Assembly (NCBI GenBank): GCA_016787525.1
Contig: JAEUUP010000142.1
Location: forward strand, 1-64,000
DNA: 64,000 bases
DNA from: Saprospiraceae bacterium
Lineage (GTDB): Bacteria > Bacteroidota > Bacteroidia > Chitinophagales > Saprospiraceae
Reading direction: 5' to 3'
Part shown: one piece after another, positions 51,428 through 60,743 of the stretch
Layout of the letters: every line of letters begins with the position of its first letter
Numbering within the stretch: the first letter of the stretch is position 1
Notes under the pieces: generated by a model
Told to the model about the DNA's origin: nothing
Seen by the model: the letters and a program-made list of their open reading frames with translations, nothing else
The model's database searches: none
Translations under genes and position numbers: made by a program

Positions 51428-53569
51428 TTACAATAATTTCTCCAACAACTCCGTCTCCTCATTCACAAACGGTTGTTGGCGCAGACGTTTGCCTGTGGCT
51501 TTGTAAATAGCATTGGCAACTGTACCACCTAAAGGTGGCAAAGCAGGTTCGCCAAGACCCGTTGGGTCAATGCCATTATCCACGAAATGAACTTCGACTT
51601 CGGGTATTTCACTGATGCGAATCATGCGGAACGTGTTGAAATTGTTCTGCTCTGCTGCACCCTCTTTGAACGATAACTTGCCATACATCGCATGACCCAA
51701 ACCATCCACAATACTGCCCACGACTTGATTGAGTGCGCCACTTTTATTGACCAAGATGCCACAGTCAACAGAACAATAAACCTTTTTAAGCACAGGTTTC
51801 TTCTTTTCTAAGACAATTTCAGCTATCTGAGCAATATAAGAATTGTGCGAGAAATAGACACTGAACCCCTGATGCACACCTTTCGGTGACTTGCCCCAAT
51901 TTGCCTTTTCTGCGACTAACTGTATGACTTTGCGGAAACGGTCAATATCGTATTTGACAGCACCAACAGGGCTTTTTTGGGCTTTGTCAAGCCACTCTAA
52001 ACGCATTTGGACAGGGTCTTTGCCTGCTTTTTCAGCTACTTCATCCAAAAAAGATTGCTCGGCAAAGGCTAAGAAATTCGTGATAGGCGCACGCCATGGG
52101 CCTGTTGTGATGGGCGATTTATGGTTGACCGAATCAATCAAAACATGGTCAATTGCGCCTACTGGGAAACTATTGCCGCCACGAGTGGGGTCGCCAGCAT
52201 TGATGCCCACTCCGCGCATTTCAAAACCAACCATCTTATTGTCTTTGTCCAAAGCTGCACGGAAACGATAGCGACAAGCAGGGCGATAAATACCACCCGA
52301 CATATCATCTTCGCGTGTCCATATCACTTTCACAGGGGCTTTAATGAGAGCAGAGAGTTCGGCTGCTTCAACCACGAAATCGCCATTCAAACGACGACCG
52401 AAGCCACCGCCCATGCGGGTCATTTGCACTGTAACATTTTCGACTGGAATCTTTAGGGCTTTAGCGACTTGGTCGCGGTGCGATTGTGGGTTTTGTGTCG
52501 AACCCACCAATTCGCATTTGTCACCGTCAACATGGGCAAAAAAGTTCATCGGTTCCATCGCATTGTGTGGCAAGAAGGGACATTGGAACTCTGCTTCAAT
52601 CACTTTTGCTGCCGTTTTGAATACCCCCTCAGTATCACCCTCTTTCCGACGTACTTCGGGTTTACCATTGACCATCAAATCTTTAAAAATACGGTCGTGG
52701 TCGGCTGTACTTTCTAATGTCTCGGCTTTTTCCCATTCGATTTTGACTATATCTCTGGCTTTCTTGACTTCCCATGTGGACTTACCTACTATCGCTACTT
52801 TGTTACTAAACGAAACGACATCCACAATGCCCGACATTTTTTTCGCTTCCGAAGCATCGAAAGACTTGAGTTTCAAACCAAAGGCTGGTGGACGTTGCAC
52901 CATTGCTATCAACATGCCTTCTTTTTTGAAGTCCAAACCAAAAATAGCTTTGCCTGTTGTAATCAAAGGATTGTCAACACCTTTCACAGATGTTCCGATG
53001 AGTTTAAAATCTTTTCTATCCTTCAAAGGCACATCTTTGGGCGCAGTCAGTTTAGCTGCATCGGCAGCCAATTCGCCATAAGTGAGTGAGCGATTGCTGG
53101 CTTTGTGCCATACTTTACCGTTTTCGGTTGTGCATGTACTGAGGGGTACGTCCCAACGTTTTGCGGCAGCTTCCATGAGCATTTGACGGGCTGTTGCACC
53201 TGCCTGTCTCAGACGTTTCCAAGAGTGGGGCGTTGAACCACTACCGCCTGCGACTTGTCGCTCGAAGCGTTTACCATCTAAAGGAGCTTGTTCAACTTTG
53301 ACCAAACGCCAATCTATGTCCAATTCTTCGGCAACAATCATCGGGAATGAGGTTTTGATACCTTGTCCGACTTCTGGATTGGGTGAAAAAATAGTCGCTG
53401 TACCGTCCGCATTGATGGATAGGTAAGCATTGAAAGAAACAGCCCCCTCAGTATCGGCTGATACAACTGCCGCATCAAGGCGTTTGGGTGATAGAATATT
53501 GAAACCCAATAAAAAACCGCCACCAACGGCAGATGTATATTTTAGAAAATCGCGTCTGCTATGTTGCAT
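51428..53569 (-). CDS. Isoquinoline 1-oxidoreductase-type Mo-cofactor subunit (IorB-like), Tat-exported
   Basis: A 713-residue molybdenum-binding catalytic subunit. The start at 53569 gives a Tat signal (MQHSRRDFLKYTSAVGGGFLLG); the longer frame adds 14 residues ahead of it. Two Mo-binding halves; motifs GGGFGRRLNGDF and the catalytic Glu in GLGEPALPPLGG. The IorB type is a two-subunit periplasmic enzyme without FAD subunit, passing electrons to cytochromes; substrates known for the family are N-heterocycles and aldehydes. The 2Fe-2S partner is 82 bp upstream. Motif copies at 52625 (DTEGV), 53138 (VPLST) and 53444 (DTEGA). Confidence 0.9.
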   Translation of the reverse strand: MQHSRRDFLKYTSAVGGGFLLGFNILSPKRLDAAVVSADTEGAVSFNAYLSINADGTATIFSPNPEVGQGIKTSFPMIVAEELDIDWRLVKVEQAPLDGKRFERQVAGGSGSTPHSWKRLRQAGATARQMLMEAAAKRWDVPLSTCTTENGKVWHKASNRSLTYGELAADAAKLTAPKDVPLKDRKDFKLIGTSVKGVDNPLITTGKAIFGLDFKKEGMLIAMVQRPPAFGLKLKSFDASEAKKMSGIVDVVSFSNKVAIVGKSTWEVKKARDIVKIEWEKAETLESTADHDRIFKDLMVNGKPEVRRKEGDTEGVFKTAAKVIEAEFQCPFLPHNAMEPMNFFAHVDGDKCELVGSTQNPQSHRDQVAKALKIPVENVTVQMTRMGGGFGRRLNGDFVVEAAELSALIKAPVKVIWTREDDMSGGIYRPACRYRFRAALDKDNKMVGFEMRGVGINAGDPTRGGNSFPVGAIDHVLIDSVNHKSPITTGPWRAPITNFLAFAEQSFLDEVAEKAGKDPVQMRLEWLDKAQKSPVGAVKYDIDRFRKVIQLVAEKANWGKSPKGVHQGFSVYFSHNSYIAQIAEIVLEKKKPVLKKVYCSVDCGILVNKSGALNQVVGSIVDGLGHAMYGKLSFKEGAAEQNNFNTFRMIRISEIPEVEVHFVDNGIDPTGLGEPALPPLGGTVANAIYKATGKRLRQQPFVNEETELLEKLL

Positions 53570-53651
53570 TATTTTAGATTTACGGATTAGTGAGCTACGA
53601 ATTTTACGCATTAACTGATTCTACGAATTGTCGCTTTGCGATGACCGATGA

Positions 53652-54107
53652 CTATTTCTTTGATGCCAATTTGACAGCTTCTTTGATGCGATGATAAGTA
53701 CCGCACCGACAGAGATTGCCCGACAAAGCTGTTTCGATGTCTGCGTCGGAAGGTTTAGGATTTTTCTTCAACAAAGCTGCGGCAGACATGATTTGTCCTG
53801 CTTGACAATAGCCACATTGTGGCACATCCACCTCATCCCAAGCCAATTGCAAAGGATGGTCGCCTTTTTCGGACAAACCTTCGATGGTCGTGATTTTAGC
53901 ATTGGCAACTGTCGAAATAGGCAATACACAAGAGCGCATCGCTTGTCCGTCAACATGCACCGTACAAGCACCACACGAAGCCACGCCACAGCCATATTTT
54001 GTGCCAGTCATGCCCAGATGGTCACGTAGAACCCACAACAGAGGCGTATCGTCGTCCACCGTGGTTTTGTATTCTTTTCCGTTGATTTTAAGATTGTAAG
54101 AAGCCAT
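53652..54107 (-). CDS. [2Fe-2S] subunit of isoquinoline-oxidoreductase-type enzyme (IorA-like)
   Basis: A 151-residue electron-transfer subunit, first gene of the pair. Plant-type cluster C40, C45, C48, C60 ([13 protein letters not shown] ... RSC) and second cluster QCGYCQAG plus [11 protein letters not shown]. It has no signal peptide, so it would be carried out with the Tat-dependent partner (hitch-hiker export), as known for related enzymes. Gene order small-large is typical. No motif copy inside. Confidence 0.92.
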   Translation of the reverse strand: MASYNLKINGKEYKTTVDDDTPLLWVLRDHLGMTGTKYGCGVASCGACTVHVDGQAMRSCVLPISTVANAKITTIEGLSEKGDHPLQLAWDEVDVPQCGYCQAGQIMSAAALLKKNPKPSDADIETALSGNLCRCGTYHRIKEAVKLASKK

Positions 54108-54262
54108 TATCCAAGATTTTTAGATTTTAAGTACAAAGATTAAAGACCTTGTGTGCGGTAAGAAGTGTCAGAAAGGTAGCCGAAATAACTGTATTTTAAG
54201 ATACATGAGGTGGTTTTTCGTTGAAATAAGGGTTTATTAGACAAATATACTGAGGGGTGTCA

Positions 54263-54301
54263 AAAAAAGAGTCAGACTTGTGGAGTCGGACTCTTTTTTG
54301 A
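54263..54301. terminator. Terminator after the outer-membrane protein gene
   Basis: AAAAAAGAGTC-AGACT and AGTC-GGACTCTTTTTT (54263-54299) form a strong hairpin with T/A flanks between the - strand barrel gene and the 2Fe-2S gene. A motif copy (54249) lies just beside it. Confidence 0.75.
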
Positions 54302-54330
54302 TATATTCGTTTGTGTTGAGAGATAAAATA

Positions 54331-55032
54331 TTAGAATCTAAATCCAATTAAGGTAGCGAGAGAGAAAGTGAAATCTCCACTACTAAAAAAACGTTGCTGA
54401 TTGATGCCTAATCCAATTGATAAATTGTTTTTGAAAAAATGTTTATACTTTAAAGAAAAAGACTGACCAAAATCGAGGAAACGAGCATAAAAAGGTGCAA
54501 CAACAACAAAGCGATTCGGCACAGTGCCAACACCCAAACTTAAAAAGTCTTTACCACTTGCAATACCATCTTGTTGGATTTGAGTATGCGTGATATAAGC
54601 CAAAAGAATGCCTGAACCGATGGTCAATTCGTCATTTGGACTCTTTAAGAGATTAAGGTCAATAGATATTTGCCCAATGGCTTCAAATGCCATCCAAGTA
54701 TGAGCAATATAGTTTTTATATCCGTCTCGGAATATACTTTGTAGATTGCTATTGATAGGAGTAAACCCATTGGCGACTATAAACAGACTATCAGTGGGCA
54801 AGTTGCCCCAACCAATGCCAGAAGAGTAAGCCATATTAACGTGACTGGTTAGGAATAGCTTTTGTCGTATTTTATGACTGTATTCACCTTCTAAATAGAA
54901 CCCTTTTTTACTGGGTACACGGGTTAAGATGGCTGTTCCAACACCCAAATGAAGGCGATTGTCGTGACTTTGTGCCAGCAGGGTCGTACTGCTCAATAGA
55001 AACAACAAAAAGGAATAAAATAGGATTTTCAT
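54331..55032 (-). CDS. Putative outer-membrane beta-barrel protein
   Basis: A 233-residue protein with a signal peptide (MKILFYSFLLFLLSSTTLLA|QSH) and barrel-like strands: RLHLGVGTAILTRVPSKKGFYLEGEYS, LTIGSGILLAYI, SLKYKHFFKNNLSIGLGINQQRF, ending FSLATLIGFRF with a terminal aromatic. Family not recognised. Monocistronic, with a terminator directly after it. No motif copy inside. Confidence 0.68.
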   Translation of the reverse strand: MKILFYSFLLFLLSSTTLLAQSHDNRLHLGVGTAILTRVPSKKGFYLEGEYSHKIRQKLFLTSHVNMAYSSGIGWGNLPTDSLFIVANGFTPINSNLQSIFRDGYKNYIAHTWMAFEAIGQISIDLNLLKSPNDELTIGSGILLAYITHTQIQQDGIASGKDFLSLGVGTVPNRFVVVAPFYARFLDFGQSFSLKYKHFFKNNLSIGLGINQQRFFSSGDFTFSLATLIGFRF

Positions 55033-55188
55033 GTGCGAAGGTTGTATTTTGATGATTAAAATGGCAAAAGTAGTGGATTTAGAAATAAAAAGAGGTATTA
55101 GACTGTCGTTGAATGGGAGAAGTGTTGGAAGGTTTTGGAAAAAAGGCGTATTTTGACCCCTCAGTCATTCCACCAATTCTTAATTGAT

Positions 55189-56178
55189 ATGAAAAATATA
55201 TTCACGCTCAGTTTTTTAACTGTGTATTTGTTTACCCTCAACGCCCAATCCACCAAAGGCATCACAGGCAAACGTGACACAGGTTACACCACATTCAAAG
55301 CCTACAAAGACATCAAAAAGTCGCACCCCCATGTGGACATTGCTTGGGTGGCAGACAAACCGACCCATTTAGTAAAAGAGATGCGAAATGTCGTGTATCA
55401 TACAATTGGCAATAGAGCATTGCAACTCGATGCGTTTGTACCGAAGCAAAAAGGAAGGAAATTGCGTCCTGCGTTGGTCATTATTCACGGTGGCGGATGG
55501 CGTACAGGCGATAGAAGTCAACACATTCCTTTGGCGCAACATTTGGCGGCAAAAGGTTATGTCTGTTTCACACCCGAATATCGTCTTTCGACAGAAGCCC
55601 TCTATCCTGCGGCAGTGCATGACCTCAAAGCAGCAATTCGTTGGGTGCGTTCTCATGCCAAAGCGTACAATATTGACACCAACCGCATTGCCACCATTGG
55701 CTTTTCGGCGGGTGGACAACTGTCTGCTTTGATGGGTGCAACGGGCGATATGCCTCAATTTGAAGGTGAATCGGGTAATTTAGGACATTCCACCAAAGTC
55801 AATGCTGTGGTGGATATTGATGGCATTCTCGCATTCATTCATCCTGAATCGGGTGAAGGTGACGACAGTCGTTCGACTTCTGCGGCGACATATTGGTTTG
55901 GTTATACGAAAACAGAAAACCCCAATCTTTGGCACGAAGGTTCTGCTCTGACTTATGCAGGTGAAAAAACACCACCCACTCTGTTTTTAAACAGCAGCGT
56001 TGACCGTATGCACGCAGGGCGAGAAGACTATCTCAAGAAGTTGGCAGCACACAATATTTATACAGAAGTGCATACTTTTCCAGATTCACCGCACTCGTTT
56101 TGCTTATTCGAGCCGTGGTTTACGCCGACTGTGGACTATATTGACGCATTTTTATTGCGGGTTTTTCAAAAGAAATAG
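55189..56178 (+). CDS. Secreted alpha/beta hydrolase (BD-FAE/esterase-lipase type)
   Basis: A 329-residue hydrolase of the HSL-like/BD-FAE group. The start at ATG 55189 gives signal peptide MKNIFTLSFLTVYLFTLNAQ; an upstream TTG frame (55135) would run through a motif copy and is less likely. Oxyanion motif VIIHGGGWRTGD, nucleophile Ser in TIGFSAGGQLSAL, Asp in FLNSSVDRMHAG and His in FPDSPHSFCLF. Likely an esterase acting on plant-polymer acyl groups, in keeping with the rhamnosidase downstream. Motif copies flank it (55157, 56202). Confidence 0.86.
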   Translation: MKNIFTLSFLTVYLFTLNAQSTKGITGKRDTGYTTFKAYKDIKKSHPHVDIAWVADKPTHLVKEMRNVVYHTIGNRALQLDAFVPKQKGRKLRPALVIIHGGGWRTGDRSQHIPLAQHLAAKGYVCFTPEYRLSTEALYPAAVHDLKAAIRWVRSHAKAYNIDTNRIATIGFSAGGQLSALMGATGDMPQFEGESGNLGHSTKVNAVVDIDGILAFIHPESGEGDDSRSTSAATYWFGYTKTENPNLWHEGSALTYAGEKTPPTLFLNSSVDRMHAGREDYLKKLAAHNIYTEVHTFPDSPHSFCLFEPWFTPTVDYIDAFLLRVFQKK

Positions 56179-56243
56179 CCTTATGTGTACGTTAAAAGAT
56201 ACCCCTCAGTAAAAACATCTTTTTAAGCGATAATTTAAAATAA

Positions 56244-57020
56244 ATGAAAACAAGCCTTTTTTCTCTAATCATCACAGTGTCTTTCATGGAAACAATGGCA
56301 CAAAACCCCTTTGTTGGGTCTTATATGGGTTCAATCAATGGTGACAAGGCGACTTTGACCTTACAATCCAAAGCGGCTAACCAGTTGGTCGGAAAGTTGA
56401 AAGACAGTCAACAGACTTATGAAGTCAATGCTGTATCGAACGGCACGACCATCGAGGGAACAGCCGTCGAGAAAACGTGGAATCTCACCTTCAATTTCAA
56501 TGGTGAACTGCGTGGCTCTCTACTCGCTTTGGATATGACGATTGTTGTTTTGGGACAAAAACAAAGTATTCATGTTGATTTCATAAAAGAAGGTAGCCCA
56601 ACGGCACCAACTTCGACCCCTCAGTATGCTGCGCCTAAAATCCCCGCTGGTGGCAAAATTGACCCCAATGTAGTCGGCAAATGGGTCAACGAGCAGGTTT
56701 ATAACTCTGGTTCTGGGAGCAATTTCTTTGGCGGTACATCTACGCAGAGTCTTATTTTCTTCAGCGATGGCGGTCTTTCTGACGGTGGCAGCTCGGCAAC
56801 CATTAGTGGGAGCAACTATTCGGGCAGTTCTTCGGGTGGTGGACAAGCGACTCCTTTGCCTAATGTGCGTTGGTATGTTCAAAACCAACACATTTTTATC
56901 ATTGCTACTGAGAATGGTCAAACACAAACAGTAGATTTGGGCAAATACTATATCGAAAACGGTGCGATGCTGATTACAGGCAACAATGGCAAAAAACTAT
57001 TATTGCAGAAAAGGCAATAA
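56244..57020 (+). CDS. Hypothetical exported protein, Ser/Gly-rich
   Basis: A 258-residue protein with a signal peptide (MKTSLFSLIITVSFMETMAQ), an N-terminal beta-rich domain (NPFVGSYMGSINGDKATLTLQ ... ), a Ser/Gly linker (residues ~170-205: GGLSDGGSSATISGSNYSGS) and a C-terminal small beta domain (VRWYVQNQHIFIIATENGQ). The two halves resemble lipocalin-like or copper-resistance NlpE-type folds only loosely, so no function is given. The motif at 56617 is read STPQYAAP, in the inter-domain linker. Confidence 0.65.
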   Translation: MKTSLFSLIITVSFMETMAQNPFVGSYMGSINGDKATLTLQSKAANQLVGKLKDSQQTYEVNAVSNGTTIEGTAVEKTWNLTFNFNGELRGSLLALDMTIVVLGQKQSIHVDFIKEGSPTAPTSTPQYAAPKIPAGGKIDPNVVGKWVNEQVYNSGSGSNFFGGTSTQSLIFFSDGGLSDGGSSATISGSNYSGSSSGGGQATPLPNVRWYVQNQHIFIIATENGQTQTVDLGKYYIENGAMLITGNNGKKLLLQKRQ

Positions 57021-57183
57021 AGGGTCATCGGGCAGTAGTCATTGGTCAATTGGCATTGGTTATTGGGCTAATTCGATATTTGTGGCATTTTTTGATATGT
57101 CGTGAATGTGTGTATTGTCTTATGTTTTCCTTTATTTTGCGGCGAAACTCTGCAATAGTTGAATTCATCAAATCATTCAAATA

Positions 57184-59919
57184 ATGAAAATATTAACAAA
57201 GCTTTTCTTTCTCTTAGTTTTTTCCCTTCAACTCCATGCGCAATCGCGCAATCTGATTGATTTAACATGCGAACATTTGGTCAACCCTTTAGGTATCAGC
57301 GAACGGACACCCCGTTTCAGTTGGAAGCTCGAAAGTGATAAACGCAATGTCAAACAAGTCGCCTATCAGATTCGTGTATCTAAATCACCTGATTTTGCTA
57401 CAAAGTCCATCGTTTGGGACTCAAAAAAAGTCAATTCTGACGAATCGGTACTTGTGCCTTATGCGGGTGTTTACTTAGCATCGCGCCAAAAATACTACTG
57501 GCAAGTGAAAGTTTGGGATGCAGACACGTGGGAATGGGCTTGGAGTCCTGTGGCGACATTTGAAACGGGTTTCTTCTCGCCTTCGGAATGGGAAGCGAAT
57601 TGGATAGAATTGAGCAACGATACGGCGCGTTTCTCACCTGCTGTGATGTTTCGCAAAGGTTTTGGCCTGCGCAAGAAAGTGGCTTCTGCCAGAGCTTATG
57701 TGACGGCACATGGTTTCTATGAATTGTATTTGAATGGTAAAAAAGTCAGTGACGATGTTTTAACTCCTGGTTGGACAAGTTACAACAAGCGTTTGCAATA
57801 TCAAGTGTATGATGTGACCAATTTGTTGAACGAAGGCAAAAACGCTGCGGGTGCTATCATCGGCGATGGTTGGTATCGTGGCACATTGGGTTGGGTGTCA
57901 CAATGGGGTATCTATGGCAAACGCAAAGGCTTTTTGTGCCAAATCCACGTCAAATATGCTGATGGCTCAGACGAATTTATCCGAACGGATGCCAGTTGGA
58001 AATCGTACAATGATGGACCGATTCGCATGACAGGTATTTACGATGGTGAAACTTACGATGCCAGAAAAGAAGTGAAGAATTGGACTGAAGCCTCTTTCAA
58101 CGATACTGACTGGTCACCTGTGCAGTTGGGCAACTATGCGATGGACAATCTGACGGCTTCTGTCAGTGTGCCTGTGCGCAAAGTGGAGGAAATCAAACCT
58201 GTTCGTTTGTTTAAAACACCTAAAGGCACGGTTGTCGCTGATATGGGTCAGAACATGGTCGGTTGGGTGCGCTTGAAAGTATCGGGTTCGGCAGGTAAAA
58301 CCATTACCATTCGTCATGCTGAGGTTTTGGATAAATATGGCGAGTTCTACACACTCAATTTGCGTGCCTCTAAGTCAACAGCTCAATATATACTGAGGGG
58401 GGATGCCGAGGGCGAAACCTATGAGCCGCGTTTCACTTTTTTCGGTTTCCGCTATGTTGCATTTGATGGTTTGAAACTGGAAGAACTCAATAAAGACAAT
58501 ATCACAGGCGTGGTCGTGCATTCCGATATGCCCGTTTCTGGAACTTTTGAGTGTTCTAACAAAGACATCAATCAGTTGCAACACAATATCGTCTGGGGAC
58601 AAAAAGGTAATTTCGTAGATGTGCCAACGGATTGTCCGCAACGCGATGAGCGATTGGGTTGGACAGGTGATGCGCAAGCCTTTTGCCGCACGGCTGCCTT
58701 CAATAAGAATGTGGCTGCGTTTTTCACCAAATGGTTGCAAGATGTGTCTGCTGACCAAGGTAAAAATGGCGAAATTCCATACGTTATTCCAGATGTTTTG
58801 AATCCAAATCCCGCAGCACCCGTCGGTACATCGGCTGGGTGGGGCGATGTGGTGACGATTGCCCCGTGGACATTGTACCAAGTCTATGGCGACAAACGCA
58901 TTTTGGAAGTCAACTACAAAAGCATGAAGGCTTGGGTGGACTATATCCACAAAAAGTCGGGCGATGCTTTGATATGGAAAGGGGGCAGCATTTTTGGCGA
59001 CTGGTTGTTCTATTTGCCACCGCCCGAACGCGCTTCTGAACCCGATGGTCATACGAGTAGAGAATACATTTCGACGGCTTTCTTTGCGTATTCTTGCAAA
59101 TTGTTGGCGCAATCGGCTGAGGTTTTGGACAAAACAGAAGATGCCAAGTTCTACAACGCCTTGTTTGAGAAGATAAAAAAAGTATTCATCGAAGAGTTTG
59201 TCACCAAAACAGGACGCACGGCCTCGGATTCTCAAACTTCCTATGTATTGGCTTTGATGTTCGACCTACTGCCTGCTGATTTGCGGGCGAAAGCCACGCA
59301 ATATCTTGTGGACGACATCAAAAGCCGCAACAATCACCTTTCAACAGGTTTTTTGGGAACGCCTTATTTGTGCCATGTTTTGTCAGACAATGGCAGAACC
59401 GATGTGGCTTACGATTTACTGTTCCAAGACACTTATCCTTCGTGGCTTTATCCTGTTAAAAAAGGTGCAACTACTATTTGGGAACGTTGGGATGGTATGA
59501 AAACCGACAGTTCGTTCCAAGATATTGGCATGAACTCGTTCAACCACTATGCTTATGGAGCGATTGGCGATTGGTTGTATCGTGTTGTGGCAGGTATCGA
59601 AATTGGCAAAGCGGGTTACAAACACATCTTGATTCAACCGCAACCAATCGAGAAACTGACTTATGCGAAGGCCAGCTACGAGAGCTATTACGGCAAAATA
59701 GAATCGGGTTGGGAACGCACCAAAGAGGGTAAAATCATCTTGAAAGTGAAAATTCCAGCCAATACAACCGCTACTATTGCCTTGAAAGATACCAAACCCG
59801 ACAAAATTACTGAGGGGGGTAAATCTTACTCCGACAAATCCACTTTGCAGAATATAAGAACCGAAGGTAAGTTTGTCAAATTTGAAATTGGCTCTGGCGA
59901 GTATTCGTTCGAATATTAG
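57184..59919 (+). CDS. Alpha-L-rhamnosidase (GH78), secreted
   Basis: A 911-residue enzyme that releases terminal alpha-L-rhamnose. Signal peptide MKILTKLFFLLVFSLQLHAQ; Ig-like N-terminal domain (LTCEHLVNPLGISERTPRFSW); two beta-sandwich domains; then the (alpha/alpha)6 barrel with the GH78 signature DCPQRDERLGWTGDAQ (Asp488, Glu489) and the catalytic-Glu region ATTIWERWDGM; C-terminal beta domain. Full length. Substrates are plant pectin (rhamnogalacturonan) or flavonoid rhamnosides. Motif copies at 58392 (ILRGD) and 59809 (ITEGG), both in loops. Confidence 0.93.
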   Translation: MKILTKLFFLLVFSLQLHAQSRNLIDLTCEHLVNPLGISERTPRFSWKLESDKRNVKQVAYQIRVSKSPDFATKSIVWDSKKVNSDESVLVPYAGVYLASRQKYYWQVKVWDADTWEWAWSPVATFETGFFSPSEWEANWIELSNDTARFSPAVMFRKGFGLRKKVASARAYVTAHGFYELYLNGKKVSDDVLTPGWTSYNKRLQYQVYDVTNLLNEGKNAAGAIIGDGWYRGTLGWVSQWGIYGKRKGFLCQIHVKYADGSDEFIRTDASWKSYNDGPIRMTGIYDGETYDARKEVKNWTEASFNDTDWSPVQLGNYAMDNLTASVSVPVRKVEEIKPVRLFKTPKGTVVADMGQNMVGWVRLKVSGSAGKTITIRHAEVLDKYGEFYTLNLRASKSTAQYILRGDAEGETYEPRFTFFGFRYVAFDGLKLEELNKDNITGVVVHSDMPVSGTFECSNKDINQLQHNIVWGQKGNFVDVPTDCPQRDERLGWTGDAQAFCRTAAFNKNVAAFFTKWLQDVSADQGKNGEIPYVIPDVLNPNPAAPVGTSAGWGDVVTIAPWTLYQVYGDKRILEVNYKSMKAWVDYIHKKSGDALIWKGGSIFGDWLFYLPPPERASEPDGHTSREYISTAFFAYSCKLLAQSAEVLDKTEDAKFYNALFEKIKKVFIEEFVTKTGRTASDSQTSYVLALMFDLLPADLRAKATQYLVDDIKSRNNHLSTGFLGTPYLCHVLSDNGRTDVAYDLLFQDTYPSWLYPVKKGATTIWERWDGMKTDSSFQDIGMNSFNHYAYGAIGDWLYRVVAGIEIGKAGYKHILIQPQPIEKLTYAKASYESYYGKIESGWERTKEGKIILKVKIPANTTATIALKDTKPDKITEGGKSYSDKSTLQNIRTEGKFVKFEIGSGEYSFEY

Positions 59920-59937
59920 ACCCAGATTGGGCTATTC

Positions 59938-59976
59938 CGTGTCGGATACCTTTGAGTAGGTATCCGACACGTCCTT
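59938..59976 (+). terminator. Terminator of the rhamnosidase gene
   Basis: CGTGTCGGATACCT (59938-59951) pairs with AGGTATCCGACACG (59958-59971), 6-nt loop, 19 bp after the stop codon. Confidence 0.85.
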
Positions 59977-60087
59977 TCGGTGAACAACACCAACACTCGA
60001 CCCCCTCAGTATCCATCCTCTTTTAAAGCCTTAACACAGCTTTTTCCCTCAATTTGACACCACACTTTGCCTAAAATGACGCAATGA

Positions 60088-60675
60088 CTAAGCCCCATTG
60101 ACCAAAAACACCACCAATGTCCGCGCACCATGCGCACCCAACACCAACGATTGTTCGATATCTGCTGTTTTAGAAGGGCCTGCAATAAAAACCCCGAAAC
60201 CATAGTCAGCCGAACCGATGCGCTCATAGGCCTCGTGCATAGTCGGCACAATATCATGCGCATTCAACACAATCGCCAAATTCTGACAAATAAACGGTGC
60301 CACACGTTGACCCAAGCCCCCCTCAGTAACCCATATCGCAGAGTTTTCAGCAACTCCGAACGTGCCAGCCATGAGCATCAATTCGACATTCTCCAAATCG
60401 TGCGGGTCATTATCGGACCAATTCGTCTCAGCAATAGGGGCAAATTGAGGCAAAGTGGTGATAAAACGATGACCTTGAGTGTAGTTTTCACGAATGTACT
60501 GCACTATCTCCGTTTCATTGTCCACCTCAACGATGTGTCCACCGATGCTTTTTAGCACATTTTTATATTGCTCTTTGGCTTCAAAAGTACATTGATTCAA
60601 ACCCGACAACGACGGTAGAGGTTTGAGTGCAGGTTGATTTTGGCGTATCGCTGCTAATATTTTATCTCGACTCAT
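60088..60675 (-). CDS. lutC: Lactate utilisation protein LutC (LUD domain)
   Basis: A 195-residue LUD-domain protein of the LutABC L-lactate dehydrogenase complex. The start at 60675 (MSRDKILAAIRQN) is the family N-terminus; a longer frame adds 17 unlikely residues. Visible: FGVAENSAIWVTEGGLG and LVLGAHGARTLVVFLV at the end, with the SADYGFGVFIAGPSKTADIEQ segment. The motif at 60319 is read VTEGGLGQR, in the middle of a conserved region, where the family naturally has TEG-like residues. Last gene of the lut cluster, 68 bp after lutB. Confidence 0.9.
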   Translation of the reverse strand: MSRDKILAAIRQNQPALKPLPSLSGLNQCTFEAKEQYKNVLKSIGGHIVEVDNETEIVQYIRENYTQGHRFITTLPQFAPIAETNWSDNDPHDLENVELMLMAGTFGVAENSAIWVTEGGLGQRVAPFICQNLAIVLNAHDIVPTMHEAYERIGSADYGFGVFIAGPSKTADIEQSLVLGAHGARTLVVFLVNGA

Positions 60676-60743
60676 TTTTTTGATTTTAAGACCGTTTATA
60701 AAAAGATAAAAGACCGCTTTCATCATCTTTTATCTTAAAATCT

